From Azorinus chamasolen (Eukaryota; Mollusca; Bivalvia; Cardiida; Solecurtidae), in the NCBI GenBank assembly GCA_963576725.1, contig OY755241.1:56544484-56608483 (forward strand): a stretch of DNA of 64,000 bases, given 5' to 3'. The notes under the pieces are model-generated. The model ran no database searches. It was given only the letters and a program-made list of their open reading frames with translations, and had not been told where the DNA came from. Each line of letters starts with the position of its first letter. Positions within the stretch are counted from its first letter, which is position 1. Below are positions 1-8,886 of this stretch, piece by piece. Position numbers and translations under genes: made by a program.

Positions 1-160
1 GCCAATCTAACCATGAACATTCAGGGATTTTGATTAAAGAAACTTGTAGCATAACAAAAAGGGCAGACCCTGATAAGAGGGTTATTCTAGAAACCCTCTT
101 ATTTGGGTCTATACTGTTTGGAAAGGACAACAGTGAATCGTTTCCAGCACTGTAAGGGTT
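1..160. mobile_element. T7-like MITE fragment cut by the window edge
   Basis: An imperfect palindrome at about 53-120 has the gcagaccctgat arm and an agaggg/ccctct core. The right side ends in a decayed aagggttat. The left end lies outside the window or is lost. Confidence 0.5.
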
Positions 161-273
161 ATAACTGAGACGCTTTCATTAACATGAGAAATAAAACATG
201 TTCAACATGAAATGGAATTCAGAAGTTTGATGAGTGTCAGAAAACGTGAATGATATTACAATTTTAATAACTA

Positions 274-452
274 CAGTACACCCTTTCTAAACCGGACGTT
301 ACATTTAGTACAAATATCGGTCTTGGAGACAGGTGACAGCGTAATGCAGGGTGAAAGTCATGCAGAAAGCTCGTCTAGGAGCTTTCTGCATGACTTTCAT
401 CCTGCATTAAGCAACCACATGCCTAGAGTTCCGGTTTAGAGGGATTTTACTG
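274..452. mobile_element. P5 MITE, TA class, intact
   Basis: Starts CAGTACACCC, ends TTTTACTG, with TA on both sides (272-273, 453-454). The long inner palindrome is built on gtgaaagtcatgcagaaagctc with centre GCTCGTCTAGGAGC. The ends match the pogo/Tigger pattern. No coding capacity. Confidence 0.8.
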
Positions 453-479
453 TATTTCGCTGCAACATACTGATGTCTG

Positions 480-640
480 AAAATCTTGATGTCTGCATTT
501 TTTTGTATTTTCTTCTTAAAGCGAACAGTCAGAGTAGCAAATATTTCAGATCCTGATGAGAAACCGAGTTACTCGGCGTCTCATCTGGATCTAAACTGTT
601 TTCAAACGTAGTCATAGTTTTGCTTTTGGCAGCGAAAGAA
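480..640 (-). mobile_element. T4 MITE, left end decayed
   Basis: The right end ggcagcgaaagaa abuts TTAA at 641-644. The inner stem at about 546-600 contains gatcctgatgag, ccgagttactcgg and ctcatctggatc. The left boundary is approximate. Confidence 0.6.
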
Positions 641-644
641 TTAA

Positions 645-884
645 CCTTTTCCCTGTTCTATATTTATTTCATATTTCATACCTAGTGGATATTCATGGAA
701 AAATAGATATAATGAAATATGGAAGGTGAAAGATTGTAGCCATTTTAGACACTAAAGAAACAGATCTATAATATTTCATTAGCAAACAGAGAAGACCCTG
801 ATCAGACGGCTCCTATAGGAGCCGTCTGATCTGGGTCTACTCTGTTTGCAAATGCTTGAAAACACGTTTATGTGAAGGAAAGGG
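645..884 (-). mobile_element. T1 MITE, intact
   Basis: Flanked by TTAA at 641-644 and 885-888, ends ccttttccc / gaaaggg. The hairpin at 782-849 has a 68-nt span centred on CTATAG. The left TTAA is also the right flank of the preceding T4. The arms differ only at gaagaccctga versus gtagaccc-aga. Confidence 0.85.
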
Positions 885-992
885 TTAAAGAAAAAGCGAT
901 ACTCAACTGGAAACGTTTGAAAACGACATCAAAGGAAAAATTAACGTATTCACTTCGGTATTGCTTTGACAAACCAAGCGTGGGCCGAGAGC

Positions 993-1214
993 TTAGCACT
1001 TTATCTCATTAATATTCATATTTAGAAATAATGACGTCATGAATATATATTAGCTAATTATTTATAATATTATATGAACGTATGTTTTCTTTGACCATGA
1101 CAGAATCAGAATAATTAATATAATTCCATAAGCAAATATAGCAAACATAGCAGACCCTGATCAGACGGTTCCTATTAGTTTTGCAAGGGCAACAGAAAGG
1201 CTAACAGGCAAAGC
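993..1214 (-). mobile_element. T2 MITE, degenerate
   Basis: The left end cactttatctcat resembles T2. Internal tgacgtcatgaatat and taattccataagcaaa are typical T2 interior. The palindrome is half lost after cagacggttcctat. It ends at TTAA 1215-1218. Confidence 0.6.
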
Positions 1215-1218
1215 GTTA

Positions 1219-1345
1219 AGTCTTGTAGCGCCAAGTAATTGTCGTCTGCATTTTATTTTAGGGTGGAATTTCCTTCAATTTCTTCTAAAAAATATAAGTT
1301 GAGCGCCAAACAACATGGATCCTGACGAGACGATGAGTAAATGAA
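1219..1345. mobile_element. T4/T5-type MITE end, truncated
   Basis: Begins directly at TTAA 1215-1218 with a decayed gcgccaa and ttgtcgtctgc, then breaks inside the stem (ggatcctgacgagacg). Confidence 0.5.
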
Positions 1346-1425
1346 AATACAATTTTGACAAGTGTTACTAACAAATTATTGAGATTGTCAATAAAAATGA
1401 AGACAGAAGTTAAACAAGTAAAGTA

Positions 1426-1740
1426 ACCATTTTCCTGGTATGCGCGATCTTACTCGCATTTGCAAACAGTTTGGATCCAGATGAGATGCCGAGTAACTCG
1501 ACATCTCATCGGGATCCAAGCTGTTTGAAACTCGTGTAAAGGTTTCTCAAAAGCTTGATCATTTCTGAAGTAGTCAAAATTACACCAGGGTCAAAGTTAC
1601 AAAACTTCTGAGTCCGAGTCTGAAATAATTCTCAAGTATCTGATTGATGTTTGAGAATGATCTCAGACGCAAGCAAAACGTTTTATAACCAGATCCAAAT
1701 TTGAACAGGCATTCGTGTTTTTTCCACAGCAGGAAGTAGT
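1426..1740. mobile_element. T8 MITE
   Basis: A stem at 1463-1527 runs from caaacagtttggatcc to ggatccaagctgtttg around a cgagtaactcg centre. It is followed by the family's ttacaccagggtcaaag stretch. No clean TTAA at either end. Confidence 0.55.
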
Positions 1741-1850
1741 TAGTTTTATCAACCAATTTTCATTTGCAAAATTTGTCGTCTGCTACAATAATTGAAGAAC
1801 ACAGTTTCCTTTGAATTACTATTTTTTATAAAAACAACAACAACAGCTTG

Positions 1851-2384
1851 TCAAACAGTGTGTCTTCTGATGTGACTGTGTCAAACAGTGTGTCTTCTAA
1901 AGTGACTGTGTCAAACGGTGTGTATTATGACGTAACTGTGTGAAGCAGTGTGTATTCTGACGTGACATTGTCAGACTGTGTATTCTGGAGTGACTGTGTC
2001 AAACAGTGTGTATTCTGAAGTGACCGTATCAAGCAATGTGTATTCTGAAGTGACTGTGTCAAACAGTGTGTATTCTTAAGTGACTGTGTCAAACAGTGTT
2101 TATTCTGAAGTGACTGTATCAAGCAATGTGTATTCTGTCGTGAAGGTGTCAAGCAATGTGTATTCTGAAGTGACTGTGTCAAACAGTGTGTATTCTGAAG
2201 TGACTGTATCAACTGTATCAAACAGTGTGTATTCTGAAGTGACTGTATCAAACAGTGTGTATTCTGAAGTGACTGTGTCAAACAGTGTGTATTCTGAAGT
2301 GACTGTGTCAAACAGTGTGTATCTGAAGTGATGGTGTCAAACAGTGTGTATTCTGAAGTGATGGTGTCAAACAGTGTGTATTCA
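1851..2384. repeat. 30-bp minisatellite, about 18 units
   Basis: The unit reads tcaaacagtgtgtattctga plus agtgactgtg. Because 30 is divisible by 3, both strands show long open frames (plus-strand repeat YSEVTVSNSV). These frames look like a by-product of the repeat rather than a gene. Units diverge towards the 5' edge. Confidence 0.9.
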
Positions 2385-2449
2385 AACTGTTCGTAGTTAT
2401 CACGACGTTTGGTCCATAGTTTAGAAAGAGTTCAGTAGAAACAGTTTCT

Positions 2450-2520
2450 TCTTGAACGCTAGCGGCGAATTTGTGATAATCTCTAGAAACAGTTTGGATC
2501 CAGATGAGATCCCGAGTAAG
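2450..2520. mobile_element. T9 MITE fragment
   Basis: Carries gctagcggcgaatttgtgat followed by half of a caaacagtttggatcc palindrome that stops at cgagtaa. Confidence 0.4.
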
Positions 2521-2647
2521 TCATTGTCAATGCATTTGGAGAAAGCAAAATATAGAAATAATCAAATTTGGGGCAGACGATAATGAAAAGTTGTCCAAAT
2601 GTAAAATATACTTGTATCTGGTATTTCAAGTCTGAAATATCTGTAGA

Positions 2648-2874
2648 CCATTTCCCCCATAAAAACGCCTTTTCACGCATTTGCAAACAGAGTAGACCAA
2701 GATCAGACGGCTCCTATAGGGTCTGCTCTGTTTGCTAATGGAATTTAATAGACCTGGTTCTTTACTTTCTCATTTGGACTCAATATTCCACCTTCCATAT
2801 TTGATTAAAACTATTTTATCCATGAATATTCAGTAGGTATTGGAATTTAGAATACACATAAATTAGGGAAAGGG
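2648..2874 (+). mobile_element. T1 MITE, centre of palindrome deleted
   Basis: Left catttcccccataaaaacg, right agggaaaggg. The stem is shortened so that ctcctatag runs straight into ggtctgctctg. The right flank TCAA (2875-2878) is a mutated TTAA shared with the next element. Confidence 0.75.
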
Positions 2875-2878
2875 TCAA

Positions 2879-3040
2879 CCCTTTCCACGCCCAATTTTCA
2901 CAGTTGACTAGCCCATCAGTTATTAACTATAGTGTCCACTCTGTATAAAAGGCTTTAAACGGAGGATTTTGAATGACAAACAGTGCAGACTCTGATCTGA
3001 GTCTTCACTGTTTGCAAATGTCGTAGGGTGATTGCGTATG
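2879..3040. mobile_element. T7 MITE, internally deleted
   Basis: Starts ccctttccacgcc. Contains the catcagttattaactatag stretch of T7 and a stem collapsed to 2977-3014 (caaacagtgcag ... cactgtttg). Right end unclear. Confidence 0.55.
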
Positions 3041-3541
3041 AAATGATGAATACATTTGATGATATGTTGTTCGATTTATCTTTTAATCCAAATCCTTTTT
3101 TTATAATATTTTAAAGAAAAGTTAATGTATATTCATATATTTCAGGGAATGTAACTGCATGACTAACATTTCCCGCTTTTGCACGTGCACCTTCACTCGT
3201 ACGATTGCTTTCAGAGAAGACAGGCGCCATTTTTCTGGCATTATCTTAGAATATATATTTATTATATATTCAGGTAAATATCTTTCCATATTTCATTCTC
3301 ATTATCATCATCATTATCATTATCGTCTGATGGTCATATCATTACAATTTGTATGTTAATGTTTGAATAGCAGAGATCATTTTTGTAACTCTAGCTTACA
3401 GTTTGTGTGTAAACCCTTTCCATGTATCATGTTTTTGTGAGTTTAGTTTACTCATAATGTTTTATTATCTTACTTTCAGATGCGCATATTCATAAGTATG
3501 CTCGTAGATAAAGAAATAAACGTCAAACGCCCTTATATATA
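3041..3541. other. No feature recognised
   Basis: AT-rich stretch. A 66-codon plus-strand frame begins at 3159 with no recognisable domain. An aaaccctttcc string near 3411 could be a relic TTAA MITE end, but nothing else supports it. Confidence 0.4.
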
Positions 3542-3745
3542 CAGTAAAACCTCTCTATAACGGTCACTTAATTACATCAGGTATTTTGTATTAAAGGCAG
3601 GTGGTTGCTTAAAGCAAGGTGAAAGTAAAACAGAACGCTCCTACAGGAGCGTTCTGTTTTACTTCCACATTGCTTTAAGCAACCACGTGTCCTAATTACC
3701 AACTAATTAACACACTTTAGTGGCCGTTATAGAGAGGTTTTACCG
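3542..3745. mobile_element. P1 MITE, full length
   Basis: Founder-like P1: CAGTAAAACCTCTC at the left and gagaggttttaccg at the right (usual end ttttactg mutated), with TA at 3540-3541. Nearly perfect palindrome around CGCTCCTACAGGAGCG. It shares several private variants with the copy at 4375-4579. Confidence 0.85.
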
Positions 3746-3821
3746 GAAAAGTCGTCTACTGAAAACCACCATAATTGTCATCAAAGCCGGGGAAAGCCGA
3801 CGACACAAAACACCAGCACGA
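3746..3821. repeat. 76-bp segment repeated at 4580-4655
   Basis: The segment agtcgtctactgaaaaccac to aaaacaccagcacg follows the P1 copy in both places, so P1 plus flank was duplicated as a block. Confidence 0.85.
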
Positions 3822-4374
3822 GCTTGTAAAAGCGAAGTAGTATGTCGTATGCAAACAGTTACTGCATGTAAAAGCGAAGAAGTGTGGTTACTGCTTTTAA
3901 AAGCGAAGTAGTATAAATTCTGAAGGATGGTGATCCCCCGAAAGCAAAAATTGCAACACAAAAAGAGAAAATTGCAGACTCGGTTAGTCGTGTGCAAACA
4001 GTTACTGCATGAAAGGCAAAGTAGTATAGTAACTGCTTGTAAAAGCGAAGTAGTATGGTTACTGCTTGTAAAAGCGAAGTAGTATGTCGTATGCAAACAT
4101 TTACTGCATGTAAAAGCGAAGTAGTATGTCGTATGCAGACAGTTACTGCATGTAAAAGCGAAGTAGTATAGTAACTGCTTGTAAAAGCGCAGTAGTATGT
4201 CGTATGCAAACAGTTACTGAATGAAAAGCGAAGTAGTATAGTAACTGCTTGTAAAAGCGAAGTAGTATGTCTTATGAAGGCTTGGGGACTGCAAGTGAAA
4301 GCGAAGTAGTATGTCTTATGCAGGTATGGTTACAGCAGGTAAAATCGAAGTACTATGTCTTATGCAGATAAGTA
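3822..4374. repeat. Satellite of tgtaaaagcgaagtagtatg units
   Basis: Irregular tandem units combine ttactgcatgtaaaagcgaa with gtagtatgtcgtatgcaaac. Shorter and longer units alternate, the longer about 42 bp. The same satellite recurs at 7887-8360. Confidence 0.85.
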
Positions 4375-4579
4375 CGGTAAAACCTCTCTATAACGGTCAC
4401 TAAATTACATCCAGTATTTTGCGTTAAAGGCATGTGGCTGCTTAAAGCAAGGTGAAAGTAAAACAGAACGCCCCTATAGGAGCGTTCTGTTTTACTTTCA
4501 CCTTGCTTTAAGCATCCACCTGCCCTAAATACCAAACTTATTAACACACTTTAGTGGCGGTTATAGAGAGGTTTTACCG
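4375..4579. mobile_element. P1 MITE, second copy of duplicated block
   Basis: TA at 4373-4374, first base group CGGT instead of CAGT, right end ttttaccgg as in the copy at 3542. Confidence 0.85.
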
Positions 4580-4655
4580 GAATAGTCGTCTACTGAAAAC
4601 CACCATAATTGTCATCAAAGCCGGGGAAAGCCGACGACACAAAACACCAGCACGT
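4580..4655. repeat. Second copy of the 76-bp segment at 3746-3821
   Basis: Differs from the first copy at only a few bases and then diverges at cacgtgcgttccccgc. Confidence 0.85.
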
Positions 4656-4689
4656 GCGTTCCCCGCATTCAACGTGCTAATCCCTTTCA

Positions 4690-4790
4690 TGATAAAGATG
4701 TCCTTTTGAAGCCTTCGTAAAAATATCATAACTAGACAAGATGACTCCCATAGGAGCCGTCTGATCCTCGTCTGCTCAATGTACTTATGT
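4690..4790. mobile_element. T1/T2 palindrome relic
   Basis: Only the core survives (actcccataggagccgtctg) with degraded arms; no terminal motifs. Confidence 0.4.
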
Positions 4791-4835
4791 ACGTATATAT
4801 AGGTATTATGCTATAGTTTCTGATGTGGTAAAAAG

Positions 4836-5230
4836 CCCTTGTTCATAAAAAGTGGGGGAAACAGTCCTACAGGGAGTGTCACATACAATAGGGCACGGCA
4901 CCCAGACATCATCAAACAGGAAACAACATACAGTAAAACCTCTCTGTAACGACCACTAAATTACATCAAGTGGTTTGTGTTAAAGACAGGTGACTGCTTA
5001 AAGCAAGGTGGAAGTAAAACAGACCGCTCCTATAGAAGCGTTCTGTTTTACGTTCACCTTGCTTAAAGCAGCCACCTGCCCCAAATACCAAATAATTAAC
5101 ACAGTTTAGTGGCAGTTATAGAGAGGTTTCGATGTAACAACAAAACAACAAAAAACGCAACGAAACGCACTAAAAGACTTAAACAGCACCATATAAAAAA
5201 CAAAGTAAACCATATTAAAATATTCAAGTT
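4836..5230. repeat. Dispersed repeat R3, split by a P1 MITE
   Basis: Left part 4836-4930 and right part 5137-5230 align with one continuous copy at 54792-54960 (shared strings include agtgtcacatac, catcatcaaacaggaaac, acgcaacgaaacgca). The interruption is exactly the P1 element plus one TA. Confidence 0.75.
4931..5134. mobile_element. P1 MITE inside R3
   Basis: TA at 4929-4930 and 5135-5136. The right end is altered (gaggtttcgatg). Confidence 0.85.
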
Positions 5231-5355
5231 GAATGTTTGCTTTAATGAATATTCATGGGAAAAAAGCTTAAAAAAAGTTCTGATACTAATAAATCAATAA
5301 TAGTGATTGCAATTTTTTTATGAGATAAATTGAAGTGTATGCCATCATCACTTTT

Positions 5356-5446
5356 GTAGCCACGTCTAAACCGTAGTAACTTTTACAAACAGTTTAGACG
5401 TAGTCACAACAAAGGATTTGGTGGAGAAATGATGATTTTAGTATTT
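5356..5446. mobile_element. P7-family palindrome, degenerate
   Basis: gtagccacgtctaaac pairs with gtttagacgtagtcacaac, followed by the family tail ggatttggtggagaaatgat. Confidence 0.5.
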
Positions 5447-5450
5447 CAGT

Positions 5451-5535
5451 ACAGAGCAGACTCCAACAGGAGCCGTCTGATCTTGGTCTACTCTGTTTGC
5501 AGATGTGTGAAAGACAGTTTATATGGCGGAAAGGG
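5451..5535 (-). mobile_element. T1 MITE, right part only
   Basis: A shortened stem (gagcagactccaacaggagc ...) runs to gcggaaaggg and TTAA at 5536-5539. Confidence 0.65.
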
Positions 5536-5539
5536 TTAA

Positions 5540-5830
5540 AGTTTAACGGTGCTCAGTCAAACAATTAATTACATTATTCTGTCCTTTACAAACAACTGTT
5601 AGATGTATGGCAGAAACATCCTATCTCAAAAACTTATCACAATCCAGGAAACTATATTACAAATCGCCTACTATAATATACGAATACGAATTTTATTTTG
5701 CATAAGGCATAATACAATGCTTATAACAATTGGTATACAATGTTTAGAAATAAAAAATGAGTTTTCAGTAGACAAACAGTTATGGAACATGTGTAGGGTT
5801 TGACAATCAGTGGTAATATAGCATGTAAAT
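5540..5830. other. No feature recognised
   Basis: AT-rich. Overlapping open frames on both strands have no recognisable domain. Confidence 0.4.
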
Positions 5831-5881
5831 TCAAATTGATTTGACATGCGCATGGGTATATTTGGGGAAACCGTCTCCAAC
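5831..5881 (-). CDS. Possible terminal exon of the secreted peptide starting at 7339
   Basis: On the minus strand a pyrimidine-rich tract ending ccctgcag precedes GTTGGAGACGG. Read in phase 0, as required by the exon at 7262-7339, it encodes VGDGFPKYTHAHVKSI and then TGA. This would give a 42-residue precursor. The link is speculative: the frame is short, and another acceptor or other exons are equally possible. Confidence 0.15.
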   Translation of the reverse strand, partial: VGDGFPKYTHAHVKSI

Positions 5882-6113
5882 CTGCAGGGAATACAGAACG
5901 TGTAAGTTTTACTTGCATCTGCATTTTCTTTATTGGAACGACATGACAGGCACTAAAATGATGTATATATACTTATGTAGTGTAAAGATACACTGTTGCA
6001 AGCTTAGTTTACCCGTAAAAAGATTCATGCGCATGTAAAGATCATTCCAAAATAAATATTATAACCAGAACTTCAAAAAATACACCTTTTTCCCCATATT
6101 GAATTATTTAATA

Positions 6114-6407
6114 TTAAGCGATGCGTAATTTATTTGCAAAATAGATATGTTTTGCTAAGGCACAACTAGTCTTCTTTGACTTTGAAGACATTAAACTATC
6201 AAACTTGCGTAGTGTTGGCCAATGACAATAATATGGTTTCAAATATTTCTTTCTTATATCTCGATAACGAGGACAAGCCAAAAGAAAACGAAACTCTGAC
6301 TCAACTTTGCCCGTACTACAAGATTTACATAATCGTTGTTCTCTTGGCGTGTCGTCATATCTACCTGATTCAATACATAGAGTATGAGAGGAAGTTCTAA
6401 ATCTAGA
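6114..6407 (-). pseudogene. 3' tail of a non-LTR retrotransposon ORF (zinc-knuckle C-terminus)
   Basis: The minus-strand frame runs about 98 codons to a TAA at 6114-6116, without stops or frameshifts. It reads SRFRTSSHTLCIESGRY, then TPREQRLCKSC, then ESEFRFLLACPRYRDIRKKY, then FANKLRIA and stop. The order R-x-C-x2-C ... H/R-F-L-L-x-C-P-x-Y is the C-terminal cysteine motif common downstream of reverse transcriptase in invertebrate LINEs. The usual histidine before FLL is replaced by Arg here (EFRFLLAC). The reverse transcriptase is missing, so this is a 5'-truncated copy. An ATATAT run lies at the break. The plus-strand frame at 6176-6400 is its mirror and not a gene. Confidence 0.7.
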
Positions 6408-6429
6408 TATATATACTATATATATGAGT

Positions 6430-6802
6430 GTAAATAGGTTGTTCTACCGGGATGTTTTTCTGTGCATGAAACAATTCAAATTGTTTCGTGCACGAAACAA
6501 CTTCTTAGGTCTTCCTCTACCTGCAATTAGCTGGATGTCGCGATATGACTGAAACACTGTTAACCCATTCCCTCATATTGACTTTTGACGACTCTGTAAA
6601 AGTCAAATTGTGAAACCATTGTGATAAATATTTATCACAATGGTTTCAAACTAAACAATTCTAAAATTGTCCTTTTCTCTAGTTAATGCTCCTTTTCGGT
6701 AGATTTATTCAAAGAGGTTGTATCTAAAAAAAAGGCCTATGATGTAATGGGTTAAAGCGACGTAAAACCCAGGCACCAATAAACAAACAAACTCATCGCA
6801 AC
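6430..6802 (+). mobile_element. SINE (MetaSINE-like 3' part), split by a T3 MITE
   Basis: Left part 6430-6559 contains ttgttctaccgggatg, gtcttcctctacctgc and agctggatgtcgcgatatga. Right part 6756-6802 has gcgacgtaaaaccc and an aaacaaacaaac tail. The order (agctgga..gtcgc..gacgt(t)aaaccc, short A-rich tail) is that of MetaSINE-type SINEs known from molluscs. No tRNA-like head is visible, so it is 5'-truncated. A second piece lies at 15636-15800. Family name is from memory of the motif. Confidence 0.6.
6564..6751 (+). mobile_element. T3 MITE inserted in a SINE
   Basis: TTAA at 6560-6563 and 6752-6755, ends cccattccctcatattgac / gtaatggg. Stem of aaaccattgtgataaatat without the usual GCTCC centre (centre deleted). 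Confidence 0.85.
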
Positions 6803-6809
6803 CTAATTG

Positions 6810-6925
6810 GTATCTTCAAACAGCCTGGATCCAGACGAACCATTGAGTATCTCGGCATTACACCAGGATCCAAGCTGTTTGACACAGGATCAAAAGTTTT
6901 TCAAAAGGTTTAAACCATTACACTA
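6810..6925. mobile_element. T8 MITE fragment
   Basis: Stem 6817-6881 (caaacagcctggatcc / ggatccaagctgtttg) followed by the caaaagtttttcaaaagg stretch of T8. Confidence 0.5.
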
Positions 6926-7145
6926 TTGATATTAATGTAAGAAATAAGACATCATAGATATGTATTGGCCGAATTGTTTAAATTGCAAGAGTTTTTTGGT
7001 ACTGGTAGAAACCTGTCAAATCTATTATAATTTCATAAGCAAACAGAGCAGGCCCTGATCAGATGGCTCCTACAGGATCCGTCTGATCTGAGTCTACTCT
7101 GTTTGTTCAGGTGTAAAAAAAAAGCGTATTTATGGAGTAAAGGGG
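6926..7145 (-). mobile_element. T2 MITE
   Basis: Right end gcgtatttatggagtaaagg with decayed flank (ggtaaat). Stem 7039-7106 has one arm changed to ggatcc at the centre. Lies in the presumed intron of the minus-strand gene. Confidence 0.7.
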
Positions 7146-7261
7146 TAAATGAATCGACAGTTAGTTTTAAGTTTAGCACATCAGATTTTGAGCCGATTTC
7201 ATTTCCCCCGCAAAGCCAATGATTATTTTCATAAATACAACACTGCACTTTATTCACTTAC

Positions 7262-7339
7262 CCGTGGAAAATAACCCTCACTTGAAGTAGTTATTCCAAT
7301 CAGCATGAATAAGTAAATAATTCTTAGAGTAGACACCAT
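7262..7339 (-). CDS. Candidate first coding exon of a secreted protein
   Basis: The minus-strand ATG at 7339 has a reasonable start context (caaaaATGg). It opens a 26-codon frame, MVSTLR-IIYLFMLIGI-TTSSEGYFPR: a short basic start, a ten-residue hydrophobic core and a small polar region, as in a signal peptide with possible cleavage near TTSS or SEG. The frame ends exactly at CGG followed by GTAAGTGAAT, a strong splice donor, phase 0. About 7340-7560, upstream on this strand, is free of recognised repeats and could hold 5'UTR and promoter. What follows is unknown: the only candidate acceptor with a short in-phase frame is at 5881. The product could be a secreted peptide or the start of a larger extracellular protein whose exons lie further left, outside the window. 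Chance remains possible with so short an exon. Confidence 0.4.
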
Positions 7340-7886
7340 TTTTGTAGATAAGTGCGAATTTCTGACGCAAATGTCTGATCTCAAGTTTCAAACTTGTACA
7401 GCTCTATGCCCTTCACATTGTCCGCTGGACAGGTTTCCTCGTGCGCGATATTGTCCGTATTGTTAGACTATTGCCACAATAACTTGTGCGTTCACTGCTT
7501 TGCTGTCTTCGCTTCAATATAACAGATTTCCAATGGCTCAAAGCAGGCTTTTATGTGTCGCAGAAGGTCGTAAGCCATCTCAGCGATATCCAATAAAGGA
7601 CGTAACCGCCGTACACACTTGAGTAATTGGGAGACAATTGAATCTGATTGTTGTAGGGCAAAGAGAAATAGATAGACAAAACACTGTCTTACAATTCCAT
7701 CACTTTACTTAAAAAGGCACACTCTTAGTTATAAATCTAGAGAGACGTTGCTTCTTTGAAGTCATGGAATCTCGTTTTGTTCCGATAATTACAAAACACG
7801 CTTTGTTTCATATACCCACTTTACTAATTGAATAGAAGATAGCCGCGCAAATTAAAAGAACTGTTATGCTATGTTTTACATATTGT
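7340..7886. other. Repeat-free stretch upstream of the candidate exon
   Basis: No MITE or tandem repeat seen. It would hold 5'UTR and promoter of the minus-strand exon at 7262-7339. No clear TATA box placed. Confidence 0.35.
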
Positions 7887-8360
7887 CAAAGAAGTAGTAT
7901 GTCTTATGCAGGTAGGGTGACTGTGTGTAAAAGCAAAGTACTATGTTTTCATTTGTAGGTATGGTTAATGTGTGTTAAATGCCGGTTTGGTTATCATGTG
8001 TAAAAGCGAAGTACTACGTTTTATGCAAATATGGTCTCTGCGCGTACAAACGAAATGAAATATCGTATGCATATATTGGTACAGTGGTTAAAAGCGAAGT
8101 AGTTTGTTTTATGCTTGTATGGATACTGTATGTGAAAACGAAATACAGTAAAACCTCTCTACAACGGCCACTAAACTTTAACAGGTGGTTGGTTAAAGCA
8201 AGGTGAGAGTAAAACAGAACGCTCCTTTAGGAGCGTTCTGTTTTACTTTCACATTGCTTTAAGCAGCCACCTGTCCTAAATACCAGCACATTAACTCAAT
8301 TTAGTGGTCGTTATAGAGAGGTTTTACTGTAGTATATATTATGCAAGTATGAAGTTGGTT
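7887..8360. repeat. Second block of the aaaagcgaagtagtatg satellite
   Basis: Units such as gtgtaaaagcgaagtactac and atgcaggtatgg match those of 3822-4374. The array is interrupted by a P1 MITE and resumes after it (agtatatattatgcaagtat). Confidence 0.8.
8146..8329. mobile_element. P1 MITE inserted in the satellite
   Basis: CAGTAAAACCTCTC to ttttactg with TA at 8144-8145 and 8330-8331. Perfect centre at the taggagcg core. Slightly short because the left spacer before taacaggtgg is deleted. Confidence 0.9.
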
Positions 8361-8886
8361 TACCTATGCTCTGAATAAATTCTTTTTTATTATTATTCTT
8401 ATCTATATATACGTATTAAATATATTTTATCTTAAATATTCTATATGCATTGAATATACCCTGTTTTGTACATAAAATTATCTATGTGAAGCACTTTTGA
8501 ACGCACGTATCCTGTATGAAAAGAGCGCTATATAAATGTGGTATAATAATTATAGCAAAAATAATAACAATCACCCAAACAACAAGTTTTCATACCCCAT
8601 TGCACCATTGATCATTTTAAGTACGACCACTGTGTTGCAGTAACAAGAACAATATCGAGCAGTAATTTTCTACATGTGTCAGCTCATATTCAATGGAATC
8701 GGACCGCTGAAGCATTTACAAGTTATTCGTCGGTGAGCTCCAGTACAATTCCATAGAAAATGGTTTACTTTCGTGTAACAGGAAAGAAGCCCAGGTGTAT
8801 CGAGAAACTACAGCGAACAATCGATACAGGTGTCAGTATGTGTAGGTTGTAATTACAGATAAAACAATATCAAATATCTTTAGGAA
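8361..8886. other. AT-rich stretch with a LINE/SINE-like tail
   Basis: The string aaaagagcgctatataaatg followed by an AT-rich run at about 8518-8555 resembles the 3' tails of many animal retroposons. No body of such an element is recognisable. The rest shows nothing. Confidence 0.3.

Noticed and set aside
1925..2331. Long open frames on both strands with 10-residue repeats
   Set aside because: The 30-bp repeat unit is divisible by three, which opens frames on both strands. No start context or flanking exon.
6176..6400. 74-codon plus-strand frame
   Set aside because: It is the mirror of a LINE C-terminus coded on the minus strand.
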